The notes under the pieces were generated by a model that saw only the letters and a program-made list of their open reading frames with translations, had not been told where the DNA came from and did no database searches. Made by a program: the position numbers and the translations under genes. Of a stretch of 64,000 bases of DNA, positions 10,701 through 24,400 are shown piece by piece; the stretch's first letter is position 1; every line of letters starts with the position of its first letter. The DNA is taken from contig OZ026842.1 of the NCBI GenBank assembly GCA_964023205.1, positions 10,075,407-10,139,406 of the forward strand. The letters are read 5' to 3'. The DNA is from Lutraria lutraria (Eukaryota > Mollusca > Bivalvia > Venerida > Mactridae).

Positions 10701-13700
10701 AAATCTATTAAATGTGGAAGGGTTTTCAGTAAATCATTAAATGATTGATTGCTTGGTCTAAGTTGTGATGAAACTTAAATTCGTCTTAATTTTCTGTTTC
10801 TGTAATTAATGTAAAGTAAAGTGCTTTTTCCTTGTAATTATTTTAAGTTATGGAGAAAACACATCATCTTGAGTGCTTTGTGTGATTGTGACTAATATAT
10901 TACCGGGTATTGCACAATTCATGGGAAATCGATTTTGTTCATCTATTGTGTATTGTAATTGGACTTAAGTTGACCAATTATAATAGGTGAAGAAAATATA
11001 TTTTTTAACTGAAAGTTTGACATAAAGTGTCCGTGGATGTAGTATGTGTCATGTGACATGATAAGCATGAGAATATAAATACACCAAACAGTGAAATGTA
11101 CACAAAACATTGAAATGACTGCAAAAAGGGCTGCTTTCCCAAGTCATAGTCTCCCTTGGTTACATGCTGTTGGCTGGGATGTCATACATTAAGCACCACT
11201 TGAAGATGTTATTGGTCGTTTTAGAAATAAAGCAAATACAGCAGGCTTAAGGAAATACAAAAAAAAATACTTTTTTTATTCATTTATTTTCATATGTTTA
11301 AAGTCTATATCACATAGTATGTTTTAATATTCAACTGTTTGGAATAGTGTTGTTATTGGATCATACTGTTGATACATGTTTGAATCAACTTTCATTTGTG
11401 TCTAATAAACAGTTCAACTAGTGACTGACATTGATTTCTCTTAATAAAAAAAAACTTTATGCAGATGCATGGTGGATAATTTAGTACATGATTGTATAGT
11501 AGTAGTACCAACATCCACTTTACATGAAAGTTAATTGACTTTGAATGTTTTGTTTAAAGTGAATTTTTTTGCTAGCCTTCAAAAAGACTGTAGGATGATG
11601 TACATGTTGCTTAAAATGACATGTTTTCCATGCTACAGGGTGTTCACTAGACAGTATAAGTTTAGGGTCAAAATTGACCCTAAACAGGTAATAATTTGAG
11701 ACTACATAGTAACAATATACTGCTAATGATTATACAAAATGTAATACTTATTATAGCAAATTTGACCCTTTAGTATAATGTAGTATTGTACGTCAAAGTC
11801 TTCCGAGTCAGAAGCTATATTTTATTAATGTCATTTTAAGATTCATGAAACCCTGATGCTTGAAAGAATATTCGACAAATATCAGTTAAAACACAGATTA
11901 GCTTTTGGGCCTGTTGGCCATGCAGGTTAATTGGCCACAAACTTATTGAGAACCCTGCTGTGAATAACTGTCAATGATTATTAAGAATTACTGATCTCTT
12001 AATAAATGCTGCCTGGTAATAAAGGCCACATATTGTCCTTCCTAATGGTTATACCTTGGTTCACAGGTTTGACAGTACATGTAATAAACTGTCAAAAAAT
12101 CAAATTCTGATGTTCCTGTTTCCTCTAATAAAACAATGCAAAGCTGTCGATCATTATGGTCAGAAAGTTCTGGTTCCGTGACTTTTAAAAACTAGGAGCC
12201 AGGGGATGCAAGTTCCTAGGTCAGGACCAAAGCAAAGCCCTAGCATTTTGGGTTCAGTGAGTCTCTAGTCCCTGTAAGCCCCCCAAAATATTGGCATTTA
12301 AAGACTTTAATGACTGTAAATTAATTTTATGTTTGTGCTACTGTAAATGTGTGTGCAACGAATGTGTCTATACAGGTACGACATTTGATATACCTAAAAT
12401 TATACTTAATTTGACAAGATATGTTAAACCAGATTTTTTTTGCATTTCCTTATTTGTGTCCCACGTAATAAATTTGCTGAATGAATAATATGTGACAAGT
12501 ATTTACAATGATGTAATAGATACTAAATGTTATTATGATATTTCATAATGTAAATATTGTGTAAATATAAAATACTAGTAAATGTAAACAAACTATAGGA
12601 CAATACCCTATTGTTCGATGTTAAGACTTAAGTATATATACAGCATTATAATGAAGTTTTAATTAGTCTATATTGCTACATTTTGTACGTCTTTAAATTT
12701 ATAGTTATATATTCATTCAACTGTTACAATATTGAGTGTCAGTATGAAGTTCTTGACTCACAGGAAAAGTTTGTTTTCCTATTGTTTAATATAGCAAGTT
12801 CTATAAATACAATGATACAGAATGAGTTAGTGTTATTTATCCAGTCACTTCATGCAAATTCGACCAGATAACAGGGTGCTGGATAAACTTTGCTTTATTA
12901 GGTCACCTGACCACATGACTTGTGATAAACCGTCACCTGACCATGTGACCTGACAGACTATTTTTTATGACAGAGTTGCCGGTTGAAATTCAGTGCCCGG
13001 GGGTGCAGTTTTCCTAGCCGAAATGAATTGAGGTTGATCGATAAATGTTCTACGACTTACCTGCGTCTACATAACGTTATCAAGATGTCCGACGTAGTTG
13101 TTTATCGTGACGTCATTGAATGAACGTGACGTTATGCGCAGATTAATGAGAAAGTAACTAAATAGTCCCGAGTTTTTTCCCTTATTTAAGCAAATTTAGT
13201 TACTGGATAAATAGAATAATAGGTTAGTGTCGTGGATTGAGTAAAAGTTTATCCGGCTCGGCTGCGGAAATTATCGGATTCGCCTTCGGCTCACCTGATA
13301 AATTCCTCCGCCTTGCCAGATAAACTTACTCATCCACGACACTAACCTATTATTCTCTATATATTGGTCAGGAAAAAAAGATGTGTTCTCATTTTACTGA
13401 CCATCATATTTTATTGGTTCAGTCCCTGATGTCTCTTTAGTAAAATCCAAAGTATGCAAAGTGTACTTTGCATTACTTTAACTATATAATGACTTCAAAT
13501 TGACTTGATTTTAAGTACAATTAAGTAAAATGATATTTTTGGTCAATGCTTGTTTTAAATTCGATATCAAAATTCTACTAAAGGTCAAGATTTGTTCTTA
13601 TAAACAACCTTTTTTAGAACAGGTAAAAATGTGGGGATATTAGTAAACGATATTGTGTAATCTGTTGTCAATTTGTTCTTGTAGATAAAAATAATATGAC

Positions 13701-16700
13701 TCGGTTTCTCTGTTTTATCATGGTATTAAATTTAATCTATTTGCCACTTATAGGTTCGGATTTTATCTGAAAAAGTAGCATCTAAGTGAGTTACTAACCT
13801 CAATTTAAAATAGTACAAAAATGTATCCGGTCCTTAAAATGATCAAACTGTGTGAATAAATAGCTGTGTTGTAATACCACTATCTGGAGAGCAGAGACAA
13901 TTATTCACCCCATGTACTGGTTTTAAATTTAAAACAAAAACTAACAATAGTTCATGTAGTCCATTTGATGAGTCTGTTTGTGCCTTTGAGATATTTGTCC
14001 AAATTCAGTGTCAACTGTTAGTGTCACCTATTGGCTAAAACTTGTTGAATCTTTATTTTTCTACAACTTTCGATCCAATCAAGTTGATTATCAATTAATT
14101 AGGTTATTGTTTAATACATAACTTCGATATGGCCATCCATCTCTTGTTGGTGTCCGTATTGGGGTAACTGTTTTAATGGTTAATAATTGTATTACTAAAG
14201 AAAGTAACTGAACCGCATGAAAGGAGTGCAGCTTTGACAGTTTAATAAAATTGAACAATACCATAGTTTCTGTTTATTTTGTGGAAAAGGGTATGTTCTG
14301 TTATATTGTGATTAAAATGCATGTGCATTGGACAATGGGTATAACAAAGATTGTACAAATTATGAAAAGTTACATAGAATCTCACCGAAGCAAAGACTGA
14401 ATGCATAGACCTTGAAATTAGGCAGCTTTGACAGTTCAATAAAAGCCACATGATTCAAGGACTTTAGATGAATTAATTTGTTTGTATTGTACATACTAAG
14501 TTTCACATAATTTGTATGGTAGTACCTATCTACTGTAATATAGTACATAACTTGTTTATACTAAATTCATTAATTGTCAGTTGATGCATTTCATATGAAT
14601 AAGAATATAGGGAAGTATAGGTATAAATTTAAAAAAACAACATTTTTTTAATCTCACCTTTCCCATACAAGTGTTATGTTTCTATGATATATGAATATGG
14701 AGTAGAAAACAATGAATCTGATATTATTTGGTGCATTTTAGCTAGACTGTAAATTTCTGTTTTTTGAAGAAAAAGTCAAGCTATTGTGATCACTACGTCA
14801 TTTGCGTCTGCAGCGTCTGCGTCTGTGAAAAAACTTTAATGTAGTTCACAACTCAGAAACCATTAGGGGTTACAGCATGAAACTTCATACTCAAGAAATG
14901 GAAAGATCTCACTGACTGACTGAGGTGGTGAACAGTCAAGCATTAGCACTGCTTGTGGCGCTCTTGTTTTATGTATTAGCAGATTTACAGTATGTTTTAT
15001 TACAGCATTATATTCTTTTGATACTAGTGTATTGATTGGCAAAAGAAACAAGCAGATTAGTGAGCATATGAATTGATAAAGAAATGTTATATTTATATAA
15101 ATATAATCACTAAGTAACAAATGTAGTTGCTTAGGGGAAGAGCTCCTAAGTAATAAATCTCATGTAGCAGTTATTAATCTAAGAACTTGTTTTATTATTA
15201 ACATGATAGGGTACAAACATATTGTAACTCTGCAGGTGGATGAACCCACTGTTCAAGAAAGGATATGCTAGACAATTGGAAGTTGAAGACATGTATAATG
15301 TCATGGAGGAAGACCATTCTGATAGACTTGGTGAAAGATTAGAGAAGTATGTAGTGTCCCTGACAACATGCACTTCACTAGCAGGCCTACAGACCGATAG
15401 GAAGCAATTTCTCATGGGGGGGATTATTTTATATTTTGTCTGACAACAGGGAGGGGATGATAGCTCATCTTAATTACGGTTACAGCAGAAATTATTTGGC
15501 ATCTGACCACCACTAGCCAAACTAGGTTCCTACAGGTCTGCCTAGTGAACTATGATATTACAGATAGTAGCTTTAAGTCTGTATTTTATGTAATCAATTG
15601 CAAAGACTGTGTGCTTTCTTATATATAACACCTGCTTAATTTTGAGAAAAAAAATATTGAGGAGCTTTTTTTTACCATAACAAATATTGCTCTACAGGGT
15701 TAACGTGGTCTTTAAATTTCATAGAATGTTTTAAACAGTTTGTAAAAAAACAAAGTATTTTTGTAAATGCTTTGTCATATTATGAAATAATTGTACCTGT
15801 TAGAATGTGTTAGTAGATTAATTGTGGTATTTGTTACTTCAGAGAATGGCTTAAAGAAGTTAAGAAATCAAAAGATGGAACATCAAAGCCTAGTTTGTTC
15901 AAAGCCTTAATACGAATGTTTGGTCTAGAGTACATGTTGTTTGGAATTGTGCTGTTTGCTGAGGTAAAATAATACCCTAAGTATGTGACATGAATATATA
16001 AGAAGGCCTCTTTGTCAAGACTTTCTTGTCTGCATTAATGTCTTTCTTCAGAATTGATTTAATGTGTTAGAGACTGTAAATTATCCTGAAGTTTATACAA
16101 GATTGACAAATTTACTTACAGACCAACCTGTGTAAAATTTCCTCATGTCAAATTATGAAATAAACAGTTTGTGGTTACACATCCTGAAATTTATACAGTG
16201 GGGAGCCTGAGGTTGGTAGTCATGTTTCTTGTTAACATTATGAACTTCTACAGGAAACAAAATTGTGGACCTCTACCAAGTTTGTTCAAATTATGGCCAT
16301 GGGGTAAAAATATTGGCTCTGCCCTAGGGGTAACTTGATTATAAAATAGTCCAATATAGGCAATTTTTAGAAAATCTTCTCAGGAACTACAAGGCCTTGA
16401 GCTATGATAATAGGTATAAAACATTGTCCAGTAGACCTCTACCAGGTTTGTTCAAATCTTGGCCCTGTGGTCAAAATGGACTCTGGTCAATTGATTTTGC
16501 TATCTTTGCAGTCTTTTTTCAGGTGAGCAATTACAGGGCCATCATGACCTGCTTGTTTTAAGGATGGCCTTGGTGATGTTAATGATCTATGAAAAAAAAA
16601 ATTATACATCTTCAAATGTTTATTTGTATTTCAGGAAGCAACTAAAGTTATACAGCCTTTATTACTAGGTGGCCTGATTCGATACTTCACCCCTGAATCA

Positions 16701-18445
16701 ACCATTACAACAACAGAGAGTTACTTATATGCTGCTGGTGTCAGTCTGTGTGCCATTATTATAGCTATAGCACATCATCCCTATTTCTTTGGTGTTCAAA
16801 GGATTGGCATGAAAATGAGAATAGCCTGTTGCTCGTTATTGTATAGAAAGGTATGTTGTACAATTGCTCATCTGTTTAAATGAATATCAAATATATGCAG
16901 GGTTTTTTGACACTTGAAATTAGTAGAAAATAAGGATTCTGACTCTTGAGAATTTCTACTAATTTGCTATAATAAAAGTAAGAAATTTTGCTGAATTTTC
17001 AAATCATAATCAGCCAAGGGTCATATTGGACCTTCCACTTTTGACATTTAATGAGAACCCTATAATGTAGTGGTATCAGGGTCAAGGAGACTGTCCTCTG
17101 GATCCCGGTGCAGAGGATTTGGTTCCAGTCTTATTGATAGATTCAAGAGTACTGGCTTTATTACCACACTGATAGTGTTCTGACAAGAACAAATATTAAT
17201 GTACACATAAAAAAACCATTTACATGTCTGACACCTTTTAAATCCCATGGTCCTGATAAGTGACAAATACTGACTTATATCTATGGAAACAGTCAGTCTG
17301 GATGATTGCAGAAACTATAAGAGATAGCAATATGAAACTTCATAGGTGGATAGATCTCACTTAGACGGTTCACAGATGAGGGTTGGCACTTTATTTACTT
17401 AAGCATCCAAATAAACTTTCCTGCCTTCCTTTTGAAGAGTTGTGTGCATAACAATATACTTTTCTTCCTCCATAAAGAAGAGTTTCCGTGCTACAAGTAT
17501 TGTGTCATTTTAACACTCTAGTTTGCTAGTTTGTATATTGATTATTGATGAAAGTAGTGTTTTCATGTTTATCAAGTATTTTATAGATAGAAATAAAGTC
17601 CTGCTGATAATTGTCTGTATGTTTGTATCATTGATTTAATGAGAACATCGCCTGCTCATATTATTGGTGTATCAGGAACTCTATTGTCCTGTGTTAATTA
17701 CCAGTGTTTATAACTATAACTATGGTACTTAATTAAGGAATGGCTTATCAGCTGTTTGCTGCTTACAGCTAGTGACACTTACGACTGAATGAGTTCAATA
17801 TTGGACCATTCAAATACTTTGTTTGAGTTACGCTACCTACTCACCAAAAACGACCCAACCCAACTTTTTTTGGTCTATTGAGTAAATTTTTTTCCAATAT
17901 ATAAATAGCATTTTGACAGGTATTTTGTGTTCAGTATAAAAATAAATTGTAAAAATGGTATATTTCCTACCTTCCTACCCACTGAAAATTCTCTGGGTAG
18001 GGTTATCCCAAACAAACATTTATTAAGGATGGCCTTGACGTAAATTATTCTCTGCTATCTTTACCTAAGACATGATAACTTGAGAGTTTCATCTGATCTG
18101 TTATGGTCAATTTTCTAGTACAAAATCTTGTCTGGAACAATTATAAGACATTAATTAACATCATGACCAAAGATCAAAGTGTAACTTGAATGATGTTAAT
18201 TTTCCATTTATGGTCAATGATTAATCATTGTCATGAAAAATACTTCATTTGCCAAGGAAATTTTTTTCTTTATAGATGAAATTTCATAACACAGTTTGTT
18301 CTACCGGTACTTAGTTATTTTAGCAATTGTACATAGGAATATTGATGACTTATTAACATGATAAAGTCAATATAAGTCAGTTATTTATTTATCTGTTGTT
18401 ATAATGGCCCAGTCTAGAGCTATATGGTCATTTCTGAGCTGCCCC

Positions 18446-18477
<32 letters not shown>

Positions 18478-21400
18478 GGGGGAGAGAAGATACAGGAGAA
18501 CCAGGCATTTATATCCCTGATATTTTCTTATAGTACCAGTATGTTCTGGTTCTTTATACGGTAATGATGGTAATACCCCATGTAAAGCACTGATGCTTGC
18601 CTTGTCTTTTTTCCTGAGATTTTTTGGACACAAATCATTAGTTGGGATGGGGACATTGAAAAAGTGTAAGGAAATGATTAAGACACCACTCTGCTAACAG
18701 TTATTGACCTCAGAATTATATCCATAGTTTAGATCAACCTGAAGCTTCAGATCTTGGATAATCAATCTGTGAGTTGTACTTAATGGCTTGATGCTGACAG
18801 CTAATTTCTTGTGATAGAAAATCTATTATGTTGTATAATTAACTCATCGTGTGCACTGAGATAGCAAAGTTCTGTGTCTGATCTGATTGCACATTCATGG
18901 GTGAAAGCTTGTTTGAATGTATCAGAATTGTCATTATTAGCCGGTCCAGATTGAGCTAGTTTTTATTGTTTCCACAACAATGAGATTAAGAATACCAGTA
19001 TTTTTAAATTTCAACTCTGACCCATTCCAATGAAATCTATTTAACTTTAAGCTCAGTACCAGCAAAAATTATAGTCTGGTAGTAATAAAAGGTAAGATGA
19101 AAGTGCAAAATGAAATTAAAAGAGTCTTTATCACTCTGCCGGTGAATATCACATCATATTTAATGGCTCACTTGTCAATAACTGTATGATATTGACTAGA
19201 TCGATGAAGACAAGAAAAAGAATTTCTAGAGAAAAAACACATACAAAAAGATCCCACCTTCTGATGATTTTTAAAACAAAACTTGAATAACGAATTCATA
19301 CTGTATCTAAGATTGTTTATTTCAGTCATTACGTTTAAGTAGCGAAGGTCTGGGTAAGACAACCACAGGACAGATTGTTAATCTCATGTCAAACGATGTA
19401 AACAGATTTGATCAGGTCAGTGTATTTTATATACTTCACTCCTGAAGAGTTACAAATGTTTTCAAGTAAGCCAGTGAGCTTTGTTTCCTTTATTTTCTGA
19501 AGAGTTGCAGCCCAGGAAAAGACTATGATTAAAATACCCTGGTGAGGCTAAGTTAGTTTGCTGTAGTCAGTGTAAAGCCACCAAAACTTGAGTAATTATA
19601 AGATTATTCAATGAATGAAGGAGTGGCATATATTTTTCAGGCTGTGATATTTCTCCATTTTCTGTGGGTCGGACCATTAGAAGCTATAGCCGTGTTGGTA
19701 ATATTATGGAGAGAACTTGGACCATCAACTCTGGCTGGTCTAGCTGTGTTGTTGTTACTAGTACCAGTCCAAGGCTGGATGGGAAAACTATTCTCTAAAT
19801 TCAGGTACCAGTCTATACAAGATATGTTCAGAATTTCAAAATAATGTACTGTATATAAATATTTTACCTCATTTCCCTAAAACTATTCATTACTCATTAT
19901 AACATGATCCTGTACAAATTAAACAAAATATACAGACATACAGGCCTTGTTCTTGCCTAGTATGGGTCATTCTTTGGCATGATGTATATATTCAGGACAT
20001 ATGCCCGATTTTCTAGACTAGACAATGTTATATAAGGTTAACATAATGAAGAATGCAGTCCGGCTCTGTCCATCTGTTAAGGATTTTCAGATTCAAATCT
20101 GACCTTTAGACCTCCATCCTTTGTCTTACATTGGTCCCTAAACATTGTTTTATTCAGCAAGTTGATACTTCAATTTTATTGATATTTTTTTTTTTTATTA
20201 TTAAAGACAAAAGACAGCTAAGTTTACTGATGAACGTGTTCGCCTTATGAATGAAATCATAGCTGGCATGCGTGTAATAAAAATGTACTGTTGGGAAAAG
20301 CCATTTGGCGACCTTGTTAGAAAAGTTCGAAGGTAAGATTTACAAAATTCTTTACCCACTTGCCCTAAAGATTGTATGATATTAATATGAGGACCTTTGA
20401 GATTGAGCATAAATGACCTTTGAGAATTTGAGATCATTAAACTGACCTTTGAGAACATTCTAAAGACGTAGCCTTGACATTGGTCTAGAGATATGAGATT
20501 TGAGATTGTTCTCAATGGCCGGTAATTGCTTTGATCTCAATTAGGTCATGATCATATTGATGACATGCATGATATACATTACATGCACATGATATGATTA
20601 TGAGCAATTTCTACATTTTGTTTGAAAAGTTTGCAAAGGGAGGTAATCACTGGTTATTTTGAATACATGAATTTTGAAGGGAGTTTTCTCCCTTTTATTT
20701 GAAAATGATCATTTGCATTAATTCTTAATAGACAATTTTTAAGTGTATCAATCTATGTACTTCTGAAACATGAAATCATGAAATTAGTTTTCATGGGTGT
20801 AGTTTATGTATTCTTAAAATGTTATCTACTCTTCAATGATACAAAATGTAGAAACATCTGGCTCATAATATTATCACTTCTATACTTATATGACAATATT
20901 CATACTGACAGTTTGAGAGGCACATAGATAAATGAAATATAAATCTGATATGAGTAAATAACTACATGAGTTACTTAATATACATGTATCACTTTTCTGA
21001 TATAAATAATCATGAGATGTAGCATTATATGGTATATTTATCTATACTCTCTCAAACTGTCACGTACATGGTTTTGATTATGTATGTATTTTATTACATT
21101 GGACTGATGTGAAAATTGGTTTGGAAGAATTATAATATTGAATGTAATATAATTCTGATTAATGATTATAAGTCTATTACTATGTTTAAAGACATAGAAG
21201 TATCTATATTACATACCCTTTTACATGTAAATCACATAAAATAATATAATTCTTTCCAAAGTCAAATGTTAGGGCTGAAATTTAATATTACTTGGGCTCA
21301 GAAGTTGCACATATTATATAATATATTCCATATTGATTATATTACATATTCATTAGTTGATAAGTGGATCATTGTTAATACTTCCAGTTAACTTTCTTAC

Positions 21401-24400
21401 CATCATATTTTGTTACTTACACAGTATATATGTACTGTGTATACTGTGAACATAATTCATAATAAATTATGAAATACTACCTACATAATTATTGTGTTTG
21501 ATCGATCCTTATAATGTTGGATAATTTGGAAAAGAATTTACCGTATTTTCATATTTATAGTTGATTACATATCCTGTCTTTATGTGAATTCAACCAAATT
21601 CATAGATCTAGTGAATTGTACCTGTGTTGATTTTTCTGCTTTACTTTGAAGATCAACTATTTTTACTTAATTTAATATTTGATGAATCCCTCCGCATGTG
21701 GCAAATTTGCCTTAGACTAGCATAACATCGTTTGAGTGTATTCAAAAATTTCTGAATTTTACAATTTCTGTCTGGTGATTTCGAAAGCTGAAGTAGCAAG
21801 ATTTGGTTGGAAACAGTTAACTCCATTATTTTTATGGAACTTATGATATATACGTTGACTAGGAAATTTTGTTTTGGTTGTTTTCACTGAAGCGTGGATA
21901 TAAAATGAACTATCAGGGTATACATAATCATATGACTGAAATATATTCTCTCCAGTCCATTAGGAAAACATGTCTGCTATAAAAATCATTCCCATATCAT
22001 AAGTTCTGTTTGTATAGCCATGATCTTGGCCCATTCGTCAGTGTGCTTCGGGTTCCAATTCCATTCTCAGCAGATTAGATACCTTTCTTTGAAAATTTGA
22101 CAAAAACACCAATTTTACTCCATTTGTTGAGAAGTTGCCAGCTCCTTGAGGAAGGGTTTGTTAGTACTGGTTAGATTACAGTCCAGGAAAACTGGTTAGG
22201 TGAATCGGTCACCATATAACTGAAATATTATTGAAAATCAACAATAAAACCCACCAACATGATATGCTCGTATAATTACTGGTACATCAAATGATCCTAT
22301 TCTCTTTGGTTTAGATTGACACTTATGAAGTCAAATATTTGACATGAATTTGGATACAGTACACTGCTATTGTTATTAGCACTTTATTTAATTAATTTGA
22401 CACACTGACAAGCTTGTTGCTTTGTCGCTTGTTGCAACATGTACTTGATTATATATTTTAGTCATATAATTATATGCTGCCAGCCACCTTGTGTATATTT
22501 TTTTTGTATCAACAATAGAGCCATCCTTAAAAATATATTGTTTGTGGTGATGCCACCTACACACCAGAAAAGGCCTCTTTCCAACTTTTGGTGGCCTCTC
22601 GGGTAAAAATGTGTTTTTTCATTCTAACATGTATTTTGGGTTCAATATAAAAAATAAAATGTGAAAAAAAATATATATTTCCTACCTATCTAATCATTGA
22701 AAATTCTCTGAGTTGGGCTAAATACCAAAAACATTTCTTTAAGGATGGCTTTGCATGGCCCTATTAACAATTTTAAGGCTCTCAAAAATACATGGACTTT
22801 ATTTATTCAGAATCATGCTTTGTTGCTTTTTAACTTGCTTAATTCTTATAATTTCCTGTGTAAGCTTTTGTATAGGCAACCTGTATTATTTGCACCTTCT
22901 ATTATTTCTCAGTCTCATAGCTTCTGACACATTTTTAGCTTAAAGGACACCTTCAAAAATGTATTTGTTTGCCATTACTGGAGTAACCCACCATGCTTTT
23001 TTTGCTTAATGTCTAATGTATAGATTAATGCTACTGCAAACATACTACCATGTTTTTTTTTTAAAAAAAAAGACAAATTTTTGCCTTTCTAAATAACATT
23101 AAGTGAATATAAGTTTATGACATGGGTACTTAAGACAGAAAACAGACATTTTTCAAAGTGTTCTTCTCTATCTAATATGTTTTGCTTTTTGTAGGGATAA
23201 ATAGACTTGTATTGCTGCTTTACTAACTTAATGTTGATATCCCTGTCTTTAATGTTACCTCAATCCTACATGATTGTGTCTCAGTCTGGTTTCTTACATT
23301 GTCTATCTGTATTCTAGTTATCTGTTTTATCTGCTTCAAGAGTTTGACGTTCATTCTCATCTGATGTTTGCATAGTTCTGGTTTCTTTTATTTTATCTGT
23401 TAAATCTCTTTGCAATTCTTATCAAGTTGGATGAAGTTGTGCTTTATCTGGCCTTAAAAAATATGACACATGTTTTTTCTTCTATCATGATTTTGGCCCT
23501 GATTCTTGCCTTGATGTTTGTCTGATTCTTGCCTCGAATCTTGTCTTGATTCTTGCCTTGATTTCTGACCTGATTGTAAGAAGATTTTTGGGGTGTTTTT
23601 ACATGTTGTTTTCAAATACCTTATCTTGTTGCCATGGTTGCTATCTTTGTCATGTTTCATTTTCTTCTGGACAAGTTTCAATGGCATTCTTGTTTTGCTT
23701 GGCATGTTGAACATTTAGTTTTTGCTTTATTTTGTCTTCCTAGCTGTGTTTCAGATTATATAATTAATTAATTAAAACAGCATGTGTACCACTGTGTTCT
23801 GCATCACTTGATCTTCATTGAATTTTGTCACATTTGTAATTTGATCAGTTTGCCTGCCAGTTTCAATCTGAAAAAAATAATAATTAAAGTATCTATCTTT
23901 CATTGATTGGCTTTGTCAGGTGTCAGATTATAATTTATATCTTTGTTAATATATTCATTAGTAAGATTGCGATGTTCAGTGCACTTATGGTCTTGATGTT
24001 TCATTTGTACATCTTGGGAAGTGTCAAGTTCCAATTTACTTAAGATTTGCATTTAATTTAATAATATGGCTTTTGTTGTTTCTTTGTTACATGATTGTAT
24101 TTATATCACTTGATAAAGAAATGAAGAATATGTTTAACATTGAAATAATTGTGTAAGAAATGTATAAAGAACTAAGAGATACTTAATTATCATTCATTAG
24201 TGGTTGATTTGTTATATTTTCTATGTCTGCTCCTTCAGAATGTTGGTGAAAGTTTTTAAGGACAATATTTGTATAAAATTAAAATGTTTTGATTTGCAAG
24301 ATTGAAACTAAAATTTCTTGGACCTGCATGGTTATGATTCATCATTAATTAGTCATTATTTTTTCATTTCACAAAAGGTTCTGTAACAATCAAGGTACTA

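Larger units (their letters stand above)
7759..15235 (+). other. ABCC4-like intron 1
   Basis: A 7.5-kb intron with GTAAGT donor and CTCTGCAG acceptor. It contains several short transposons and SINEs listed separately, a poly-A/poly-T patch near 9137-9168, and a G17-18 run at 9542-9559. No other gene was seen. The short open frames in it (12291-12488, 12683-12871, 14242-14548) have no motif. Confidence 0.75.

Noticed and set aside
15240..15443. Start of the transporter at the ATG at 15240
   Set aside because: Exon 1 at 7685-7758 joins in frame by a split Trp codon and supplies the conserved N-terminal motif.
19611..19844. Stand-alone small membrane protein of 77 codons
   Set aside because: It is constant exon 6 of the transporter read through both splice sites.
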